64,000 bases of DNA from a bacterium (GTDB taxonomy: Bacteria; UBA8248). The position numbers and the translations under genes are program-made. The stretch is taken from assembly GCA_022828125.1 (NCBI GenBank), contig JAJEJD010000008.1, positions 124,001-188,000 on the forward strand, read 5' to 3'. This document shows, piece after piece, positions 44,399 through 53,127 of the stretch. The notes under the pieces are model-generated. The model saw only the letters and a program-made list of their open reading frames with translations, was not told the DNA's origin and did not search any database. Position 1 is the stretch's first letter; every line of letters starts with the position of its first letter.

Positions 44399-44700
44399 AG
44401 GGGTTGTTGGAAAGTCCCCTTTTCAGGGATAAAGGCAACCCCCCCTACCCCCCCTTGACAGGGGGGTAAAAAAGAAAGCCTCCCTTAACAGGGGGCAAGA
44501 AAAAACAAAAGCCCCTCTACCGGCGGTGGGCGTCGCCTTTTCATACCCCCCTGTCAAGGGGGGGTAGGGGGGGTTGTTTTCCGGCGTCCCTCGATACAAA
44601 CGCGCCTACTCAGGATGAGGGTTTGGGGCGACCGGTGAAAGAGCATGGATTTCTCTCAAAATAGAAGCACCCCCCACCGATTCACCCGAAACTCGGCGCC
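44399..44700. repeat. Composite repeat upstream of trmJ
   Basis: Left end GGGTTGTTGGAAAGTCCCC, C-run/G-run inverted repeat at 44426-44577 with an interior GGCGTCGCCTTTTCATACC block, then a CTACTCAGGATGAGG remnant and a fragment CCCCCACCGATTCACCCG of the 160-bp element. 44701-44843 holds nothing recognised. Confidence 0.7.
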
Positions 44701-44843
44701 ACACCCGATCCGTTTATGACAGGCCGGGCCGCTTCGTGCTATGAGGAGGAAAGGGCATGGCCTGCGCCGGGAACGTGGACGAAAGCTGCACCCGTAGCGG
44801 GCGGCCGCCGGATTCCCGTTTCGCAAGATGGTGATTACACCTC

Positions 44844-45680
44844 ATGGACGAACCCGTTTCTCTGGAAGAAAACACCGATTTCGCCGTCATCCTCGTGCGG
44901 CCGAGGGGGGCCGGCAACGTGGGCGCCATCGCGCGCGTGATGTCGCACTTCGGCCTGTCGGACCTGCGCCTCGTCTCGCCCGGGTGCGACGTCAAGAGCG
45001 TGGAGGCGCGCTCGATGGCCATGAGCGCGCAGCCCTTACTGCTCGGCGCGAAGCATTTCGCCAGCCTTCGCGAAGCCTCGCACGATTGCGGCTGGCTGGT
45101 GGGGACGTCGAGGCGCCTCGGCAGAAAACGGCAGCCCACCATGCGCCCGAGAGAGGATGCGGGCGCTCTGCTCGCGCGCGCTTCGGGGGTGAAGGTCGGC
45201 CTGGTGTTCGGACAGGAGGACAAGGGCCTGTTCACCGAGGAGTTGAGCCTGTGCCAGGAGAGGCTCCTCATCCCGGCGCTGCCGGACGGCGAGTCGTTCA
45301 ACCTCTCCCAGGCCGTGCTGATCGTCTTGTGGGAGTTGTTCTGCCGAAACCAGCCGGACGCCCGGCCCGGAGTCGGCGATGCGAAGCGCGAGCGCGCGAG
45401 TGACGGCGAACCCGCATCGCGCGAGGAGATCGAGGGACTCGTGGATCACCTGCTCGAATCCATGGAGCAGATAGGCTTCGTCCCCCACAACGACCCGGAT
45501 CGCGTGGCGCGGACTTTCCGGAAGATGCTCGACAGGCTCGGGCCGGACGAGAGGGAGGTCCGTGTGATGCGCGGCGTGCTGCGGCAGGCGATCTGGAAAC
45601 TCCTTCATCCGGGAGAAAAAGACGGGCCGGATGAGGCCGCCGTTTCGTCCCGCCCGGGTGAAGCGGATGAGGAAGACTGA
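44844..45680 (+). CDS. trmJ: tRNA (cytidine/uridine-2'-O) methyltransferase, TrmJ-like
   Basis: A 278-residue SPOUT-class methyltransferase of the TrmJ/LasT branch, which 2'-O-methylates position 32 of tRNA. The knotted-fold motifs are RPRGAGNVGAIARVMSHFG (motif 1, N and R), LVFGQEDKGL (motif 2) and LPDGESFNLSQAVLIVLWEL (motif 3). The C-terminal extension after residue 180 is rich in acidic residues and includes a helical dimerisation-like part (EEIEGLVDHLLESMEQIGF). It is followed by queA on the same strand, and both act on tRNA, so they are likely one transcript. Confidence 0.85.
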   Translation: MDEPVSLEENTDFAVILVRPRGAGNVGAIARVMSHFGLSDLRLVSPGCDVKSVEARSMAMSAQPLLLGAKHFASLREASHDCGWLVGTSRRLGRKRQPTMRPREDAGALLARASGVKVGLVFGQEDKGLFTEELSLCQERLLIPALPDGESFNLSQAVLIVLWELFCRNQPDARPGVGDAKRERASDGEPASREEIEGLVDHLLESMEQIGFVPHNDPDRVARTFRKMLDRLGPDEREVRVMRGVLRQAIWKLLHPGEKDGPDEAAVSSRPGEADEED

Positions 45681-45724
45681 CTTCGGGCATCGCTCCGAAG
45701 GGAACCTGACAGAGCGTGAAACGC

Positions 45725-46756
45725 ATGAAACTAGACGACTTCGACTACCACCTGCCCAAAAACCTCATCGCCCGCTACCCGCCGCCGAGGCGCGAAGACG
45801 CGAGGCTCCTCCACCTCTCAAGAGAAGGCGAAGCCCTCGCGCATCTTCGGGTCACCGACCTGCCGCGTTTTTTAAGTCCGGGGGACCTGCTCGTCATCAA
45901 CGATACGAAGGTCAACCCGTGGCGGATTCACGGCAGGCGGGAGAGCGGCGGCCGGGTGGAGGTCTTGCTGCTCAAGCAGCTTTCCCCCGGAAGATTCCGC
46001 GCCATGGCGCGCGCCAACCGCCCGCTGCCCGAGGGCGAAGCAATCGTCTTCGATGAGGCGCACCGCGCCACGCTCGGGCCGCAGGGGCTTGAGAGAGAAC
46101 TCGAATTCTCCTCCCCGGACGGCCTCGCCGAGTGGCTGGAATCTTTCGGGGAGATGCCGATCCCGCCCTACCTGGGGCGATGCGCCGAGGCGGTCGACAG
46201 GGAGCGCTACCAGACCGTCTTCGCCCGGAACCCCGGCGCCGTCGCCGCGCCCACGGCGGGGCTGCACCTGAGCGAGAAGATTCTCGATGACATATCGGCC
46301 GCAGGCGCGCGCATCGCCAGGCTCACCCTCCACGTGGGCGCCGGTACGTTCCGGCCCGTTCAGGCGGAAAACGTCGAAGAACACGAGATGGACGCGGAAA
46401 GCTACATTCTCACCGAAGAGGCGATCGCCTCGATCCATGAGGCCAAGGCGGGTGGCGGCCGCGTCCTGGCCGTGGGCACGACGGTGGTCCGGGCGCTGGA
46501 ATCCGCATATATCGAGACAGCCGCCCGAGGCCGGACGCTCCAGGCGGGAGAATTCAGCACCCGGCTGTTCATCCGGCCGGGCTTTCGGTTTCACCTGGTG
46601 GACATGATGCTGACGAATTTCCACCTGCCGCGCTCGACCCTGCTCATGCTCGTGGCGGCGTTCGCCGGCAGGGAGAAAATCCTGGGCGCATACGCGGAGG
46701 CGATCGATGAGGGATACCGGTTCTACAGCTACGGGGACGCCATGCTGATCAGCTAG
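45725..46756 (+). CDS. queA: S-adenosylmethionine:tRNA ribosyltransferase-isomerase
   Basis: Transfers and isomerises the ribosyl part of AdoMet onto 7-aminomethyl-7-deazaguanine in tRNA, making epoxyqueuosine. The 343-residue chain starts LDDFDYHLPKNLIARYPPPRRE, the family's N-terminal signature, followed by LSPGDLLVINDTKVNPWRIHG, AAPTAGLHLSEKIL, LTLHVGAGTFRPVQ and TNFHLPRSTLLMLVAAFAG. Two blocks vary slightly: the usual NDTRVIPARL is NDTKVNPWRI, and MHSE is EMDAES. The ATG at 45725 is used; a GTG at 45716 is also in frame. It is 44 bp after trmJ. Confidence 0.92.
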   Translation: MKLDDFDYHLPKNLIARYPPPRREDARLLHLSREGEALAHLRVTDLPRFLSPGDLLVINDTKVNPWRIHGRRESGGRVEVLLLKQLSPGRFRAMARANRPLPEGEAIVFDEAHRATLGPQGLERELEFSSPDGLAEWLESFGEMPIPPYLGRCAEAVDRERYQTVFARNPGAVAAPTAGLHLSEKILDDISAAGARIARLTLHVGAGTFRPVQAENVEEHEMDAESYILTEEAIASIHEAKAGGGRVLAVGTTVVRALESAYIETAARGRTLQAGEFSTRLFIRPGFRFHLVDMMLTNFHLPRSTLLMLVAAFAGREKILGAYAEAIDEGYRFYSYGDAMLIS

Positions 46757-46777
46757 GGGGCCGGGAGAATCACCGGC

Positions 46778-47071
46778 TCAATGAAATCTCACGTCGGCGC
46801 CGTTCACCGCATCCTTGAAGTGCTTGCCCGCCTTGAAGCGCACGACGCGGCGCGCGCTGATGGGCGCCTCCTGACCCGTCTTGGGGTTGCGCCCCACGCG
46901 AGGGTTCTTCTCCCTGACCTGAAAAGAACCGAAGCGCCTCAGAATGACGGACTCGCCGCTCTGGAGGGATTCCTTGATGGTCTGGATAATCGTCTCTACC
47001 GCTTCTTCCGACTTCACTTTACTGAGACCCGTATCGTCCGACACGAGGTTGATGATATCGATTTTCGTCAA
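46778..47071 (-). CDS. IHF/HU-family DNA-binding protein
   Basis: A 97-residue histone-like protein, closest in pattern to IHF alpha: MTKIDIINLVSDDTGLSKVK, then the body ILRRFGSFQVREKNPR, the beta-arm tip VGRNPKTGQEAPI with the intercalating Pro, and VVRFKAGKHFKDAVN. It bends DNA as a dimer; the partner is not in the window. The gene is convergent with queA, with a short GCCGG / CCGGC hairpin between the two stops. Confidence 0.88.
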   Translation of the reverse strand: MTKIDIINLVSDDTGLSKVKSEEAVETIIQTIKESLQSGESVILRRFGSFQVREKNPRVGRNPKTGQEAPISARRVVRFKAGKHFKDAVNGADVRFH

Positions 47072-47261
47072 AGGACTCCCCCCTTCCGCAGCGCCTCGTC
47101 CCTCGTTCAGAATATAATCCGGGACGAAAAAGTCTCCTGCGGTTTAGTGCCGCAACAACTAATAATGTCGGTAACCTCTTGAGTTAAATACACTTTACCA
47201 CTAGCCTTGCAGGTGAGCAACCACTTAAAAAACAACCGGAAACCTGAAAGGTCAAAAAAAT

Positions 47262-48413
47262 ATGAAGCAACTCTCCGTACCGGCGCGCATCTCGGACATC
47301 AAGCCCTTCCTGGTGATGGACATCATGGAGCGCGCCCATCAACTCGAAGCCCAGGGCCGAGATGTTATCCACCTGGAAGTGGGAGAGCCCGATTTCGACA
47401 CGCCCGGGGTCATCACCCGCGCCGCCGAGGACGCCCTGCGCGCCGGCCACACCCACTACACGGCGGCATTGGGCATCCCGGAACTGCGCGAGGCGATCGC
47501 GGAATTCTACAACCACAAATACGGCGTATCCGTATCGCCCGGGCGCGTGGTGGTGACGAACGGCACGAGCCCGGGCCTGTTGATGCTCTTCTCCGTTCTC
47601 GTGGATGCGGGCGATGAGATCATCATCTCGGACCCCCACTACGCCTGCTACCCGGCCTTCATCCTCTCCGCCTGCGGGACGCCCGTGCGGGTCCCCACCC
47701 GTGCAGAGCACGGCTTCGCGCTCGAGGCCGATACCGTCCGCGATTTCCTCTCACCGAACACCAGGGCCATCCTCATCAACTCGCCGTCCAATCCCACGGG
47801 CGCATCGCTCTCGCGAGGGGACATGGCGGCGCTCGCCGAGTTGGGGGTTCCCATCGTCTCGGACGAGATTTATCACGGACTCAGCTACGAGGATGCGGAA
47901 TACACGGCGCTCCACTTCACGGAGGATTGTTTCGTCATCAACGGTTTCTCGAAGTATTTCGCCATGACGGGCTGGCGGGTCGGCTATCTCATCGTGCCCC
48001 CCGAATACGTCCGTCCGCTGGAGATACTGCAGCAAAACTATTTCGTCTCGCCCAATTCCTTCGTCCAGCACGCGGCGGTCGCCGCCCTCAAGGACGGCGT
48101 GCCCGAGGCGGAGCGCATGCGCGGGATTTATGACGAAAGGCGCAAGATCATGCTCGCGCGCCTGGAGGACATCGGCCTCAAGATGCTCCATGAGCCGACG
48201 GGCGCGTTCTACGCCTTCGCCGATGCGCGCGCCTATGGGGCGGACAGCCTGGAACTGGCAAAGGAAATTCTCGAAGCCACCGGCGTGGCCGTGGCGCCGG
48301 GAGCGGATTTCGGGCCGGGTGGAGAGGGGTTCCTGCGGTTCTCCTACTGCAACTCGGTCGAAAACATCGAAGCCGGCCTCGAAAGAGTCGGGGCGTTCCT
48401 CAAGAAGCGATAA
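47262..48413 (+). CDS. Class I/II aminotransferase
   Basis: A 383-residue PLP enzyme distinct from the one at 2880. Family signatures in order: VIHLEVGEPDFDTPG (residue about 34), TNGTSPGLLM (about 97), NSPSNPTGASLSRG, VSDEIYHGLSYED, and the PLP lysine in VINGFSKYFAMTGWRVGYL. The C terminus has RFSYCNSVENIEAGLERV, holding the substrate-carboxylate arginine. A biosynthetic amino-acid role is likely; the substrate is not determinable. The gene is monocistronic, bordered downstream by repeat DNA. Confidence 0.88.
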   Translation: MKQLSVPARISDIKPFLVMDIMERAHQLEAQGRDVIHLEVGEPDFDTPGVITRAAEDALRAGHTHYTAALGIPELREAIAEFYNHKYGVSVSPGRVVVTNGTSPGLLMLFSVLVDAGDEIIISDPHYACYPAFILSACGTPVRVPTRAEHGFALEADTVRDFLSPNTRAILINSPSNPTGASLSRGDMAALAELGVPIVSDEIYHGLSYEDAEYTALHFTEDCFVINGFSKYFAMTGWRVGYLIVPPEYVRPLEILQQNYFVSPNSFVQHAAVAALKDGVPEAERMRGIYDERRKIMLARLEDIGLKMLHEPTGAFYAFADARAYGADSLELAKEILEATGVAVAPGADFGPGGEGFLRFSYCNSVENIEAGLERVGAFLKKR

Positions 48414-48435
48414 AAAGGGAATGATGTAATTCACT

Positions 48436-48742
48436 TCCCCTTTGGGGCTGCTAAAAAGTCTTTGTCAGGGGAGTACCTCCCCAACCCCCTTTGTCAGGGG
48501 ATAAAGGCAACCCCCCCTACCCCCCCTTGTCAGGGGGGCAAGAAAAATCAAAACCCCCTCTACCGGCGGCGGGCGTCGCCATTTCATACCCCCTGACAAG
48601 GGGGCTTTCTTTTTTACCCCCCTGACAAGGGGGGGTAGGGGGGGTTGGTTTTCAGGGTGGGGGAAGCGGAGCTTGCCCTGAGCGAAGTCGAGGGGCCGCT
48701 ACTCAGGATGAGAGAGATGTGGGAGCTTTTCAACAACCTCCC
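48436..48742. repeat. Composite repeat with TIR-like ends
   Basis: Left end GGGGCTGCTAAAAAGTC, right end GGGAGCTTTTCAACAACC, C-run/G-run inverted repeat at 48491-48650 with interior ACCGGCGGCGGGCGTCGCC, and a partial GCTACTCAGGATGAG block. 48743-48845 has nothing recognised. Confidence 0.75.
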
Positions 48743-48845
48743 AAGACGAGAGCGGGAAAACCCGGGCAGGAAGAATCGGTTTTGAAAAAAGGGTGATGAA
48801 TCGACAGGTAAAGAAGAGTCGTCAACCGAAAGATTTGATTCCCGA

Positions 48846-48878
48846 CAAAAACCGCCGCCCGGCGGACCGGGCAGCGGC
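48846..48878 (-). terminator. Terminator of rpoZ
   Basis: Long G+C-rich stem (GCCGCTGCCCGG / CCGGGCGGCGG, TCCG loop) followed on the minus strand by TTTTTGTC, 23 bp after the rpoZ stop. Confidence 0.75.
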
Positions 48879-48900
48879 ATGTGTGCGATTTCGAGGGAGA

Positions 48901-49176
48901 CTACGCCTCGTCGTCGAACCCGACATCCATGAATCCCTGTTCCACATCGGTCATATCGAGGGCCGACGCGGTCTTTCGCCACTCCAGTTTCTCCTCGATA
49001 ATCTCGCGGAACACGATCTCCTCGGGCGTCTCGTGGGATTGTGAGGGAACCAGAGGCTCGGCACCCCGCCTGAGCTGGGCCACCCGCTTGGCGAGCAGCA
49101 CCGAAAGCAGGAAACGATTCTTGACGACACCGAGCGCTTCTTCGAACATCTCGTCATAAGACGTGGACACGGCCAT
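48901..49176 (-). CDS. rpoZ: RNA polymerase omega subunit
   Basis: A 91-residue protein: EEALGVVKNRFLLSVLLAKR, then VAQLRRGAEPLV, matches the omega core helix that holds the beta' subunit, and ETPEEIVFREIIEEKLEW is the usual second helix. The start is the ATG at 49176 with GGGAGA 4-6 nt upstream; a frame reaching 49227 adds non-conserved residues. Omega is more often beside gmk/spoT; here it sits after the DUF1844 gene in a minus-strand run with the dnaJ-grpE cluster, so that linkage may be local. Confidence 0.8.
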   Translation of the reverse strand: MAVSTSYDEMFEEALGVVKNRFLLSVLLAKRVAQLRRGAEPLVPSQSHETPEEIVFREIIEEKLEWRKTASALDMTDVEQGFMDVGFDDEA

Positions 49177-49256
49177 GTAATCTCCCGCATGAGGTAAACA
49201 AAAAGGACTGTTGGGGATATTGCGCATCGAATCGGCGCCTTGCCGATCCTTCGGAC

Positions 49257-49781
49257 CTAGCCGAACCCAACCTCCCGAACATATATCATTTGCAAATCGG
49301 AGTGAACCTGATTCAGGAGATGTTCCTCCTCCTGAGTAAGGTTGCCTTCCGTCTTCTCCTTGAGGGCAGCGAACAAGTCGACGAAAATTTTGGAACTTCG
49401 CGGGTCCGCCGCCCCGATGCGCTCTCCCGTTTGCGGATGAATGCCCATCGCCGCCAAGGCGTTTTGCTGCACGATGGCGATGAGCATCTCGAAACTCTTG
49501 TCTTCCTCTTCCTCCTCATCCGCCTCCTCGACAGGAGGCGGCGATGTTTCCTCGGCTTGGGGTTGCGGAACCTCCGGGGGTGGAGCCGGTTCCGGCTCCA
49601 TCGCCTCCGGTCCCGGCGCGAACGCGCCGGGTTGCGGACTCATCTCTTCATCCGCCGCATCCGGGGAGAGCAACTGCCCTTCACCTCCGGAAGCAGGCGA
49701 TTCTTCATCCTCATACCCCCTCACGGAGAATCTCCGGTCGGAAATCTTGAACCCTTTATCTTCTACGTTTTCCTCTTCCAT
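49257..49781 (-). CDS. DUF1844-family protein
   Basis: A 174-residue protein. The first 95 residues are low-complexity, rich in Pro and Glu (PEPAPPPEVPQPQAE and a run of Glu/Asp). The C-terminal 75 residues are the DUF1844 domain: SFEMLIAIVQQNALAAMGIH, then SSKIFVDLFAALKEKTEGNL and TQEEEHLLNQVHSDLQMIYV. DUF1844 proteins are widespread and uncharacterised, often near translation or stress genes. It lies between the chaperone cluster and rpoZ on the same strand. Confidence 0.8.
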   Translation of the reverse strand: MEEENVEDKGFKISDRRFSVRGYEDEESPASGGEGQLLSPDAADEEMSPQPGAFAPGPEAMEPEPAPPPEVPQPQAEETSPPPVEEADEEEEEDKSFEMLIAIVQQNALAAMGIHPQTGERIGAADPRSSKIFVDLFAALKEKTEGNLTQEEEHLLNQVHSDLQMIYVREVGFG

Positions 49782-49851
49782 CGCTTGCCCTCCGGCGTCC
49801 GACCCCGGGGCTATCGGACCCCGCCTCTCCTCGTTCCGCCCGAATGAATGC

Positions 49852-51000
49852 TTATCCCCAAAGAGAACTCAACTTGTCGAGAATGCCCTTTTTTCCGGCG
49901 CCGTTTCCCGCGGCGCCTCCAGTCCCGTTTTTCTCCGCCTTTTCACGTTCGATCTCCGACAATTCGCCAAACAGCTTCTCCTCGTCCGGCGTCAACCTCG
50001 TCGGCGTCCGGACGTGCACCAAGAACATGTGATCGCCGCGCCCTCTTCTCCCGAGGCGCTGGAATCCCTCGCCCCTGAGCCGGAGCACATCCGAGGACTG
50101 CACCCCCTTGGGTATATCGAGCTCGGATTCCCCGTAGAGCGTCCTCACCTTCACCGTATCGCCGAGCGCGGCCTGGGAGAACGAAACGGATACCTGGCTC
50201 GCCACGTCCGCCCCGTTGCGTTCGAATTCCTCATGCGCGAGCATGGAGACGACGACGAACAAATCGCCCGCCGGCCCGCCCTTGGCGCCCCCTTCCCCCT
50301 CTTCGCGAAGGCGCAGCCTGGCGCCCTCGTCCACGCCGGGGGGAATCTTCACCTTCACCTTCCGCTGCTCCAGGCGGCGCCCGGCCCCGCTGCATTCCGC
50401 GCAGTGCTCGGTGATTTGCCTGCCCGCGCCGCCGCAATCCGAACAGGCGGTGGAAAAGGTCATGAAACCCTGGCGGTAGGACATCTGCCCGCTGCCGCCG
50501 CACGATGGGCACTCGCGAATCGCATCGGGCGATTTGGCCCCGCTGCCGCCGCAATAGACGCATTCCGTGGGCCGCTCGAACTCGATTTCGCGCTCGATGC
50601 CCGAAGCCGCCTCCTCGAACGTCATCTCCAGTTCATAGGCGAGATCGCGGCCCTGGCGCGGCCCGTCGCGGCGGGAGCGTCCGCCTGCGAATGCGCCGCC
50701 GAACAGATCGCCGAAAATATCCCCGAACGAGGAGAAGATGTCGTCGAAACTCGAAAACCCCTGATGCCCCATTCCCCGGAGCCCGTCATGGCCGAAGCGG
50801 TCATACGCGCTCCGCTTCTCGGGCTCGCTCAATACCTGGTAGGCCTCGGAGGCTTCCTTGAACAACTCCTCCGCCTTCGCATCGCCGGAGTTGCGATCCG
50901 GATGATGCTGCATCGCCAGCGTGCGATACGCCTTCTTGATCTCGGCGTCGCTCGCGTTGCGGTCTACACCCAGCACTTCGTAGTAGTCACGCTTGCTCAT
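49852..51000 (-). CDS. dnaJ: Chaperone DnaJ (type I Hsp40)
   Basis: A 382-residue type I DnaJ: N-terminal J domain with the HPD loop (MQHHPDRNSG), then a G/F region (GHDGLRGMGHQGF, SFGDIFGDLFGG), four zinc-finger CxxCxGxG-type repeats (CVYCGGSG, CPSCGGSG, CSDCGGAG, CAECSGAG) and a C-terminal substrate-binding domain. It stimulates DnaK ATPase and binds unfolded clients. A shorter zinc-less J protein sits at 53128. It follows grpE on the same strand with about 60 bp between. Confidence 0.95.
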   Translation of the reverse strand: MSKRDYYEVLGVDRNASDAEIKKAYRTLAMQHHPDRNSGDAKAEELFKEASEAYQVLSEPEKRSAYDRFGHDGLRGMGHQGFSSFDDIFSSFGDIFGDLFGGAFAGGRSRRDGPRQGRDLAYELEMTFEEAASGIEREIEFERPTECVYCGGSGAKSPDAIRECPSCGGSGQMSYRQGFMTFSTACSDCGGAGRQITEHCAECSGAGRRLEQRKVKVKIPPGVDEGARLRLREEGEGGAKGGPAGDLFVVVSMLAHEEFERNGADVASQVSVSFSQAALGDTVKVRTLYGESELDIPKGVQSSDVLRLRGEGFQRLGRRGRGDHMFLVHVRTPTRLTPDEEKLFGELSEIEREKAEKNGTGGAAGNGAGKKGILDKLSSLWG

Positions 51001-51059
51001 GTTTTCCCTTCGTACCTAAAATCGAAAACACGCGAAGATACTATGCGCGAGCATCGGGT

Positions 51060-51776
51060 TCAAGGCCGCGCGTCCGGCTGAGGGCCGGCGTACTTGCCCA
51101 CCGAGACGCGCGCGGGCCTCAATACCGCATCGCCCAGCCTGTAGCCGCAAGCCAACTCCTCGACCACCAGGCCGTCCTGCGCCTCATCGTCCACCTCGAC
51201 CATGCGCACCGCCTCGTGTTCTTCGGGATTGAAAGCGGCGCCCATCGCCGGGAGAGGCTCCACCCCCAGATTCGAGAGTTCCTGAAAAAACCGGCCCTGA
51301 ATCATCCGGACACCCTGCACGAGGGTTTCCAGCGCGCCGCTTTTTTCCCCCTGGGGAGTTCCGCTATCGACGGCCGCCGTGGCGCGCGCCAGATCGTCGG
51401 CAATGCCCAAAAAGCCGGAGACCGCCTGTTTTTTCACTTCCTGGGCCCTTCGCTCCATCTCGCGTTCCTGGCGCGCCCGGAAATCGGCCGTATCCTTGTC
51501 GATTTTCTCGACATATTCCTTGAACTTCTCCTCGGCGGCGGCCACCTTCGCCTGGAGCTGCTCCACGTAGGCGGGCACGCGCGGGGTATCTTCGGCCTCC
51601 CCGGCGCTCTCCTCGCTCACCTCGCCGTCTTCGCGGACGCGCCGCCTGTCCACGACGCGCGGCTTCTCCTCGGCTTCCTCTTCCGCGTCCGCCGCTTCTG
51701 CCGGCTCGTCGGCCGCGGCTTCGGCCTTCGCGCCATCGCCGTTATCCGTCTCGACTTTTACGTCCTTCGCTTTCAT
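51060..51776 (-). CDS. grpE: Nucleotide exchange factor GrpE
   Basis: A 238-residue GrpE, longer than E. coli's (197) because of an acidic N-terminal region of about 90 residues (EEAEEKPRVVDRRRVREDGE). The coiled coil covers about 95-150 (EQLQAKVAAAEEKFKEYVEK then DTADFRARQEREMERRAQEV) and the beta-wing domain follows (PLPAMGAAFNPEEHEAVRMV, LACGYRLGDAVLRPARVSVG). It releases ADP from DnaK. Located between htpX and dnaJ on the minus strand. Confidence 0.92.
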   Translation of the reverse strand: MKAKDVKVETDNGDGAKAEAAADEPAEAADAEEEAEEKPRVVDRRRVREDGEVSEESAGEAEDTPRVPAYVEQLQAKVAAAEEKFKEYVEKIDKDTADFRARQEREMERRAQEVKKQAVSGFLGIADDLARATAAVDSGTPQGEKSGALETLVQGVRMIQGRFFQELSNLGVEPLPAMGAAFNPEEHEAVRMVEVDDEAQDGLVVEELACGYRLGDAVLRPARVSVGKYAGPQPDARP

Positions 51777-51797
51777 GAAACGACTTCCTCCCGGAAC

Positions 51798-52658
51798 CTA
51801 GTATCTCATCTCCATCAGCCGCCGAATCCTCTCCTCCATCGGCGGGTGCGTGCTGAAAAGATTCGCCAGACCCCCGCCCGCAAGCGGGTTGACGATATAC
51901 ATGTGGGCGGTCGCCTCGCTCGCGCAGTGGAGCTCCTCGCGGTGGGCGGCCTCGTCCAGTCGATGCAGGGCGTTCGCAAGACCCACCGGCGTGCCCGCGA
52001 TTTGCGCGCCCGTGGCATCGGCGAGGTACTCGCGCGAGCGGCTCACCGCCATCTGGAGCAGCGTCGCCGCAATGGGCGCCACGATGGCGGCGACGATGAT
52101 TCCCAGCAGGCCGCCCCCGCCGCCCTCCTCGTCGTCGTCCCTGCCGTATGCGCCGAAGAACGCGGCGAACTGCGCCATCTGCGCGAGATACATGATCGCG
52201 CCCGCCAGGGAGGCGGCGACGGTGCTGAGAAGAATGTCGCGGTTCTTGATGTGGGCGAGTTCGTGTGCGGCCACGCCTTCGAGTTCCTCGCGGTTGAGAT
52301 CGTGCAGAATCCCCTCGGTGAAGGCGACGGCGGCGTTTTCGGGGTTTCTGCCCGTGGCGAACGCGTTCGGCGCATCCTCGGGAATGACGTAGACGCGCGG
52401 CATGGGCAGGTTCGCGCGCCGGGCCAGGTCCGCCACCATGCCGTAGAGTTCCGGCGCATGTTCGGGAAGCACCTCGTTCGCGCCCGTGCTGGCGAGGACG
52501 ATCTTGTCCGAATACCAGTAGCTGTAGCCGTTGATGCCCACCGCGAGCACCAGGGCGATGACCAGCCCGGTCGTCCCGCCGAGCAGATTCCCGATGAGCA
52601 GGATCAGCCCCGTCAGCAAACCGAGCAGCAAAAAGGATTTTATGGAATTCGTGCTCAC
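51798..52658 (-). CDS. htpX: Membrane protease HtpX (M48)
   Basis: A 286-residue inner-membrane metalloprotease for misfolded membrane proteins. Two N-terminal hydrophobic segments ([20 protein letters not shown] and [15 protein letters not shown]), then zinc motif [12 protein letters not shown] (H132, E133, H136), a second hydrophobic pair, and the third ligand in [14 protein letters not shown]. Its ATG overlaps the hspR stop by 4 bp, tying it to the heat-shock regulator. It is followed by grpE with a 22-bp gap. Confidence 0.92.
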   Translation of the reverse strand: MSTNSIKSFLLLGLLTGLILLIGNLLGGTTGLVIALVLAVGINGYSYWYSDKIVLASTGANEVLPEHAPELYGMVADLARRANLPMPRVYVIPEDAPNAFATGRNPENAAVAFTEGILHDLNREELEGVAAHELAHIKNRDILLSTVAASLAGAIMYLAQMAQFAAFFGAYGRDDDEEGGGGGLLGIIVAAIVAPIAATLLQMAVSRSREYLADATGAQIAGTPVGLANALHRLDEAAHREELHCASEATAHMYIVNPLAGGGLANLFSTHPPMEERIRRLMEMRY

Positions 52659-53062
52659 AACCGCCTCCTCCTGACGCGCACGAGTTTGGCGGCGACCGAA
52701 GGTATCATGGCCTGCATCTCTGGCGTCGCGTTGTTCATCTGCTCGCGGAATTCTTCGAACGCCCGGCTCTCGATCAGTTCCTCGAGTTCGCCCAGGCGCT
52801 CGAGCGCGCTCATCAGCTTCTCGCGAAGCTCGATGATGACCTGCACGCCCGCCAGATTCACGCCCATCTCCCGCGTGAGCGCCATGATGACCTCTAGTTG
52901 ATCGATATGTTCCTCGGAGTAGTAGCGCGTCCCGCCCTCGCTGCGGTTCGGCTCGATGAGACCCTGACGCTCATACATCCTGAGCGTCTGCTGGTGAATC
53001 TCGAACATCTCGGCCACCGCGCTGATGGTGTAGCGCCCGTCTCTCACGCTTCTACGCGCCAT
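52655..53062 (-). CDS. hspR: MerR-family heat-shock regulator, HspR-like
   Basis: A 135-residue MerR-type regulator. The N-terminal wing-helix is [20 protein letters not shown], then [20 protein letters not shown], with a coiled coil after it ([15 protein letters not shown]...[21 protein letters not shown]). HspR proteins repress dnaK operons in many G+C-rich bacteria and use DnaK as co-repressor. Its place between cbpA and htpX and downstream of dnaK fits the classical dnaK-cbpA-hspR order. No perfect HAIR site (CTTGAGT-N7-ACTCAAG) was seen; a partial one lies in the clpB promoter. Confidence 0.85.
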   Translation of the reverse strand: MARRSVRDGRYTISAVAEMFEIHQQTLRMYERQGLIEPNRSEGGTRYYSEEHIDQLEVIMALTREMGVNLAGVQVIIELREKLMSALERLGELEELIESRAFEEFREQMNNATPEMQAMIPSVAAKLVRVRRRRL

Positions 53063-53127
53063 TATCCTCTCCTGAACCTCTCTTCATCGAAGTAATCCGC
53101 TCACGTCCATATCCGATTCGCCCGTCA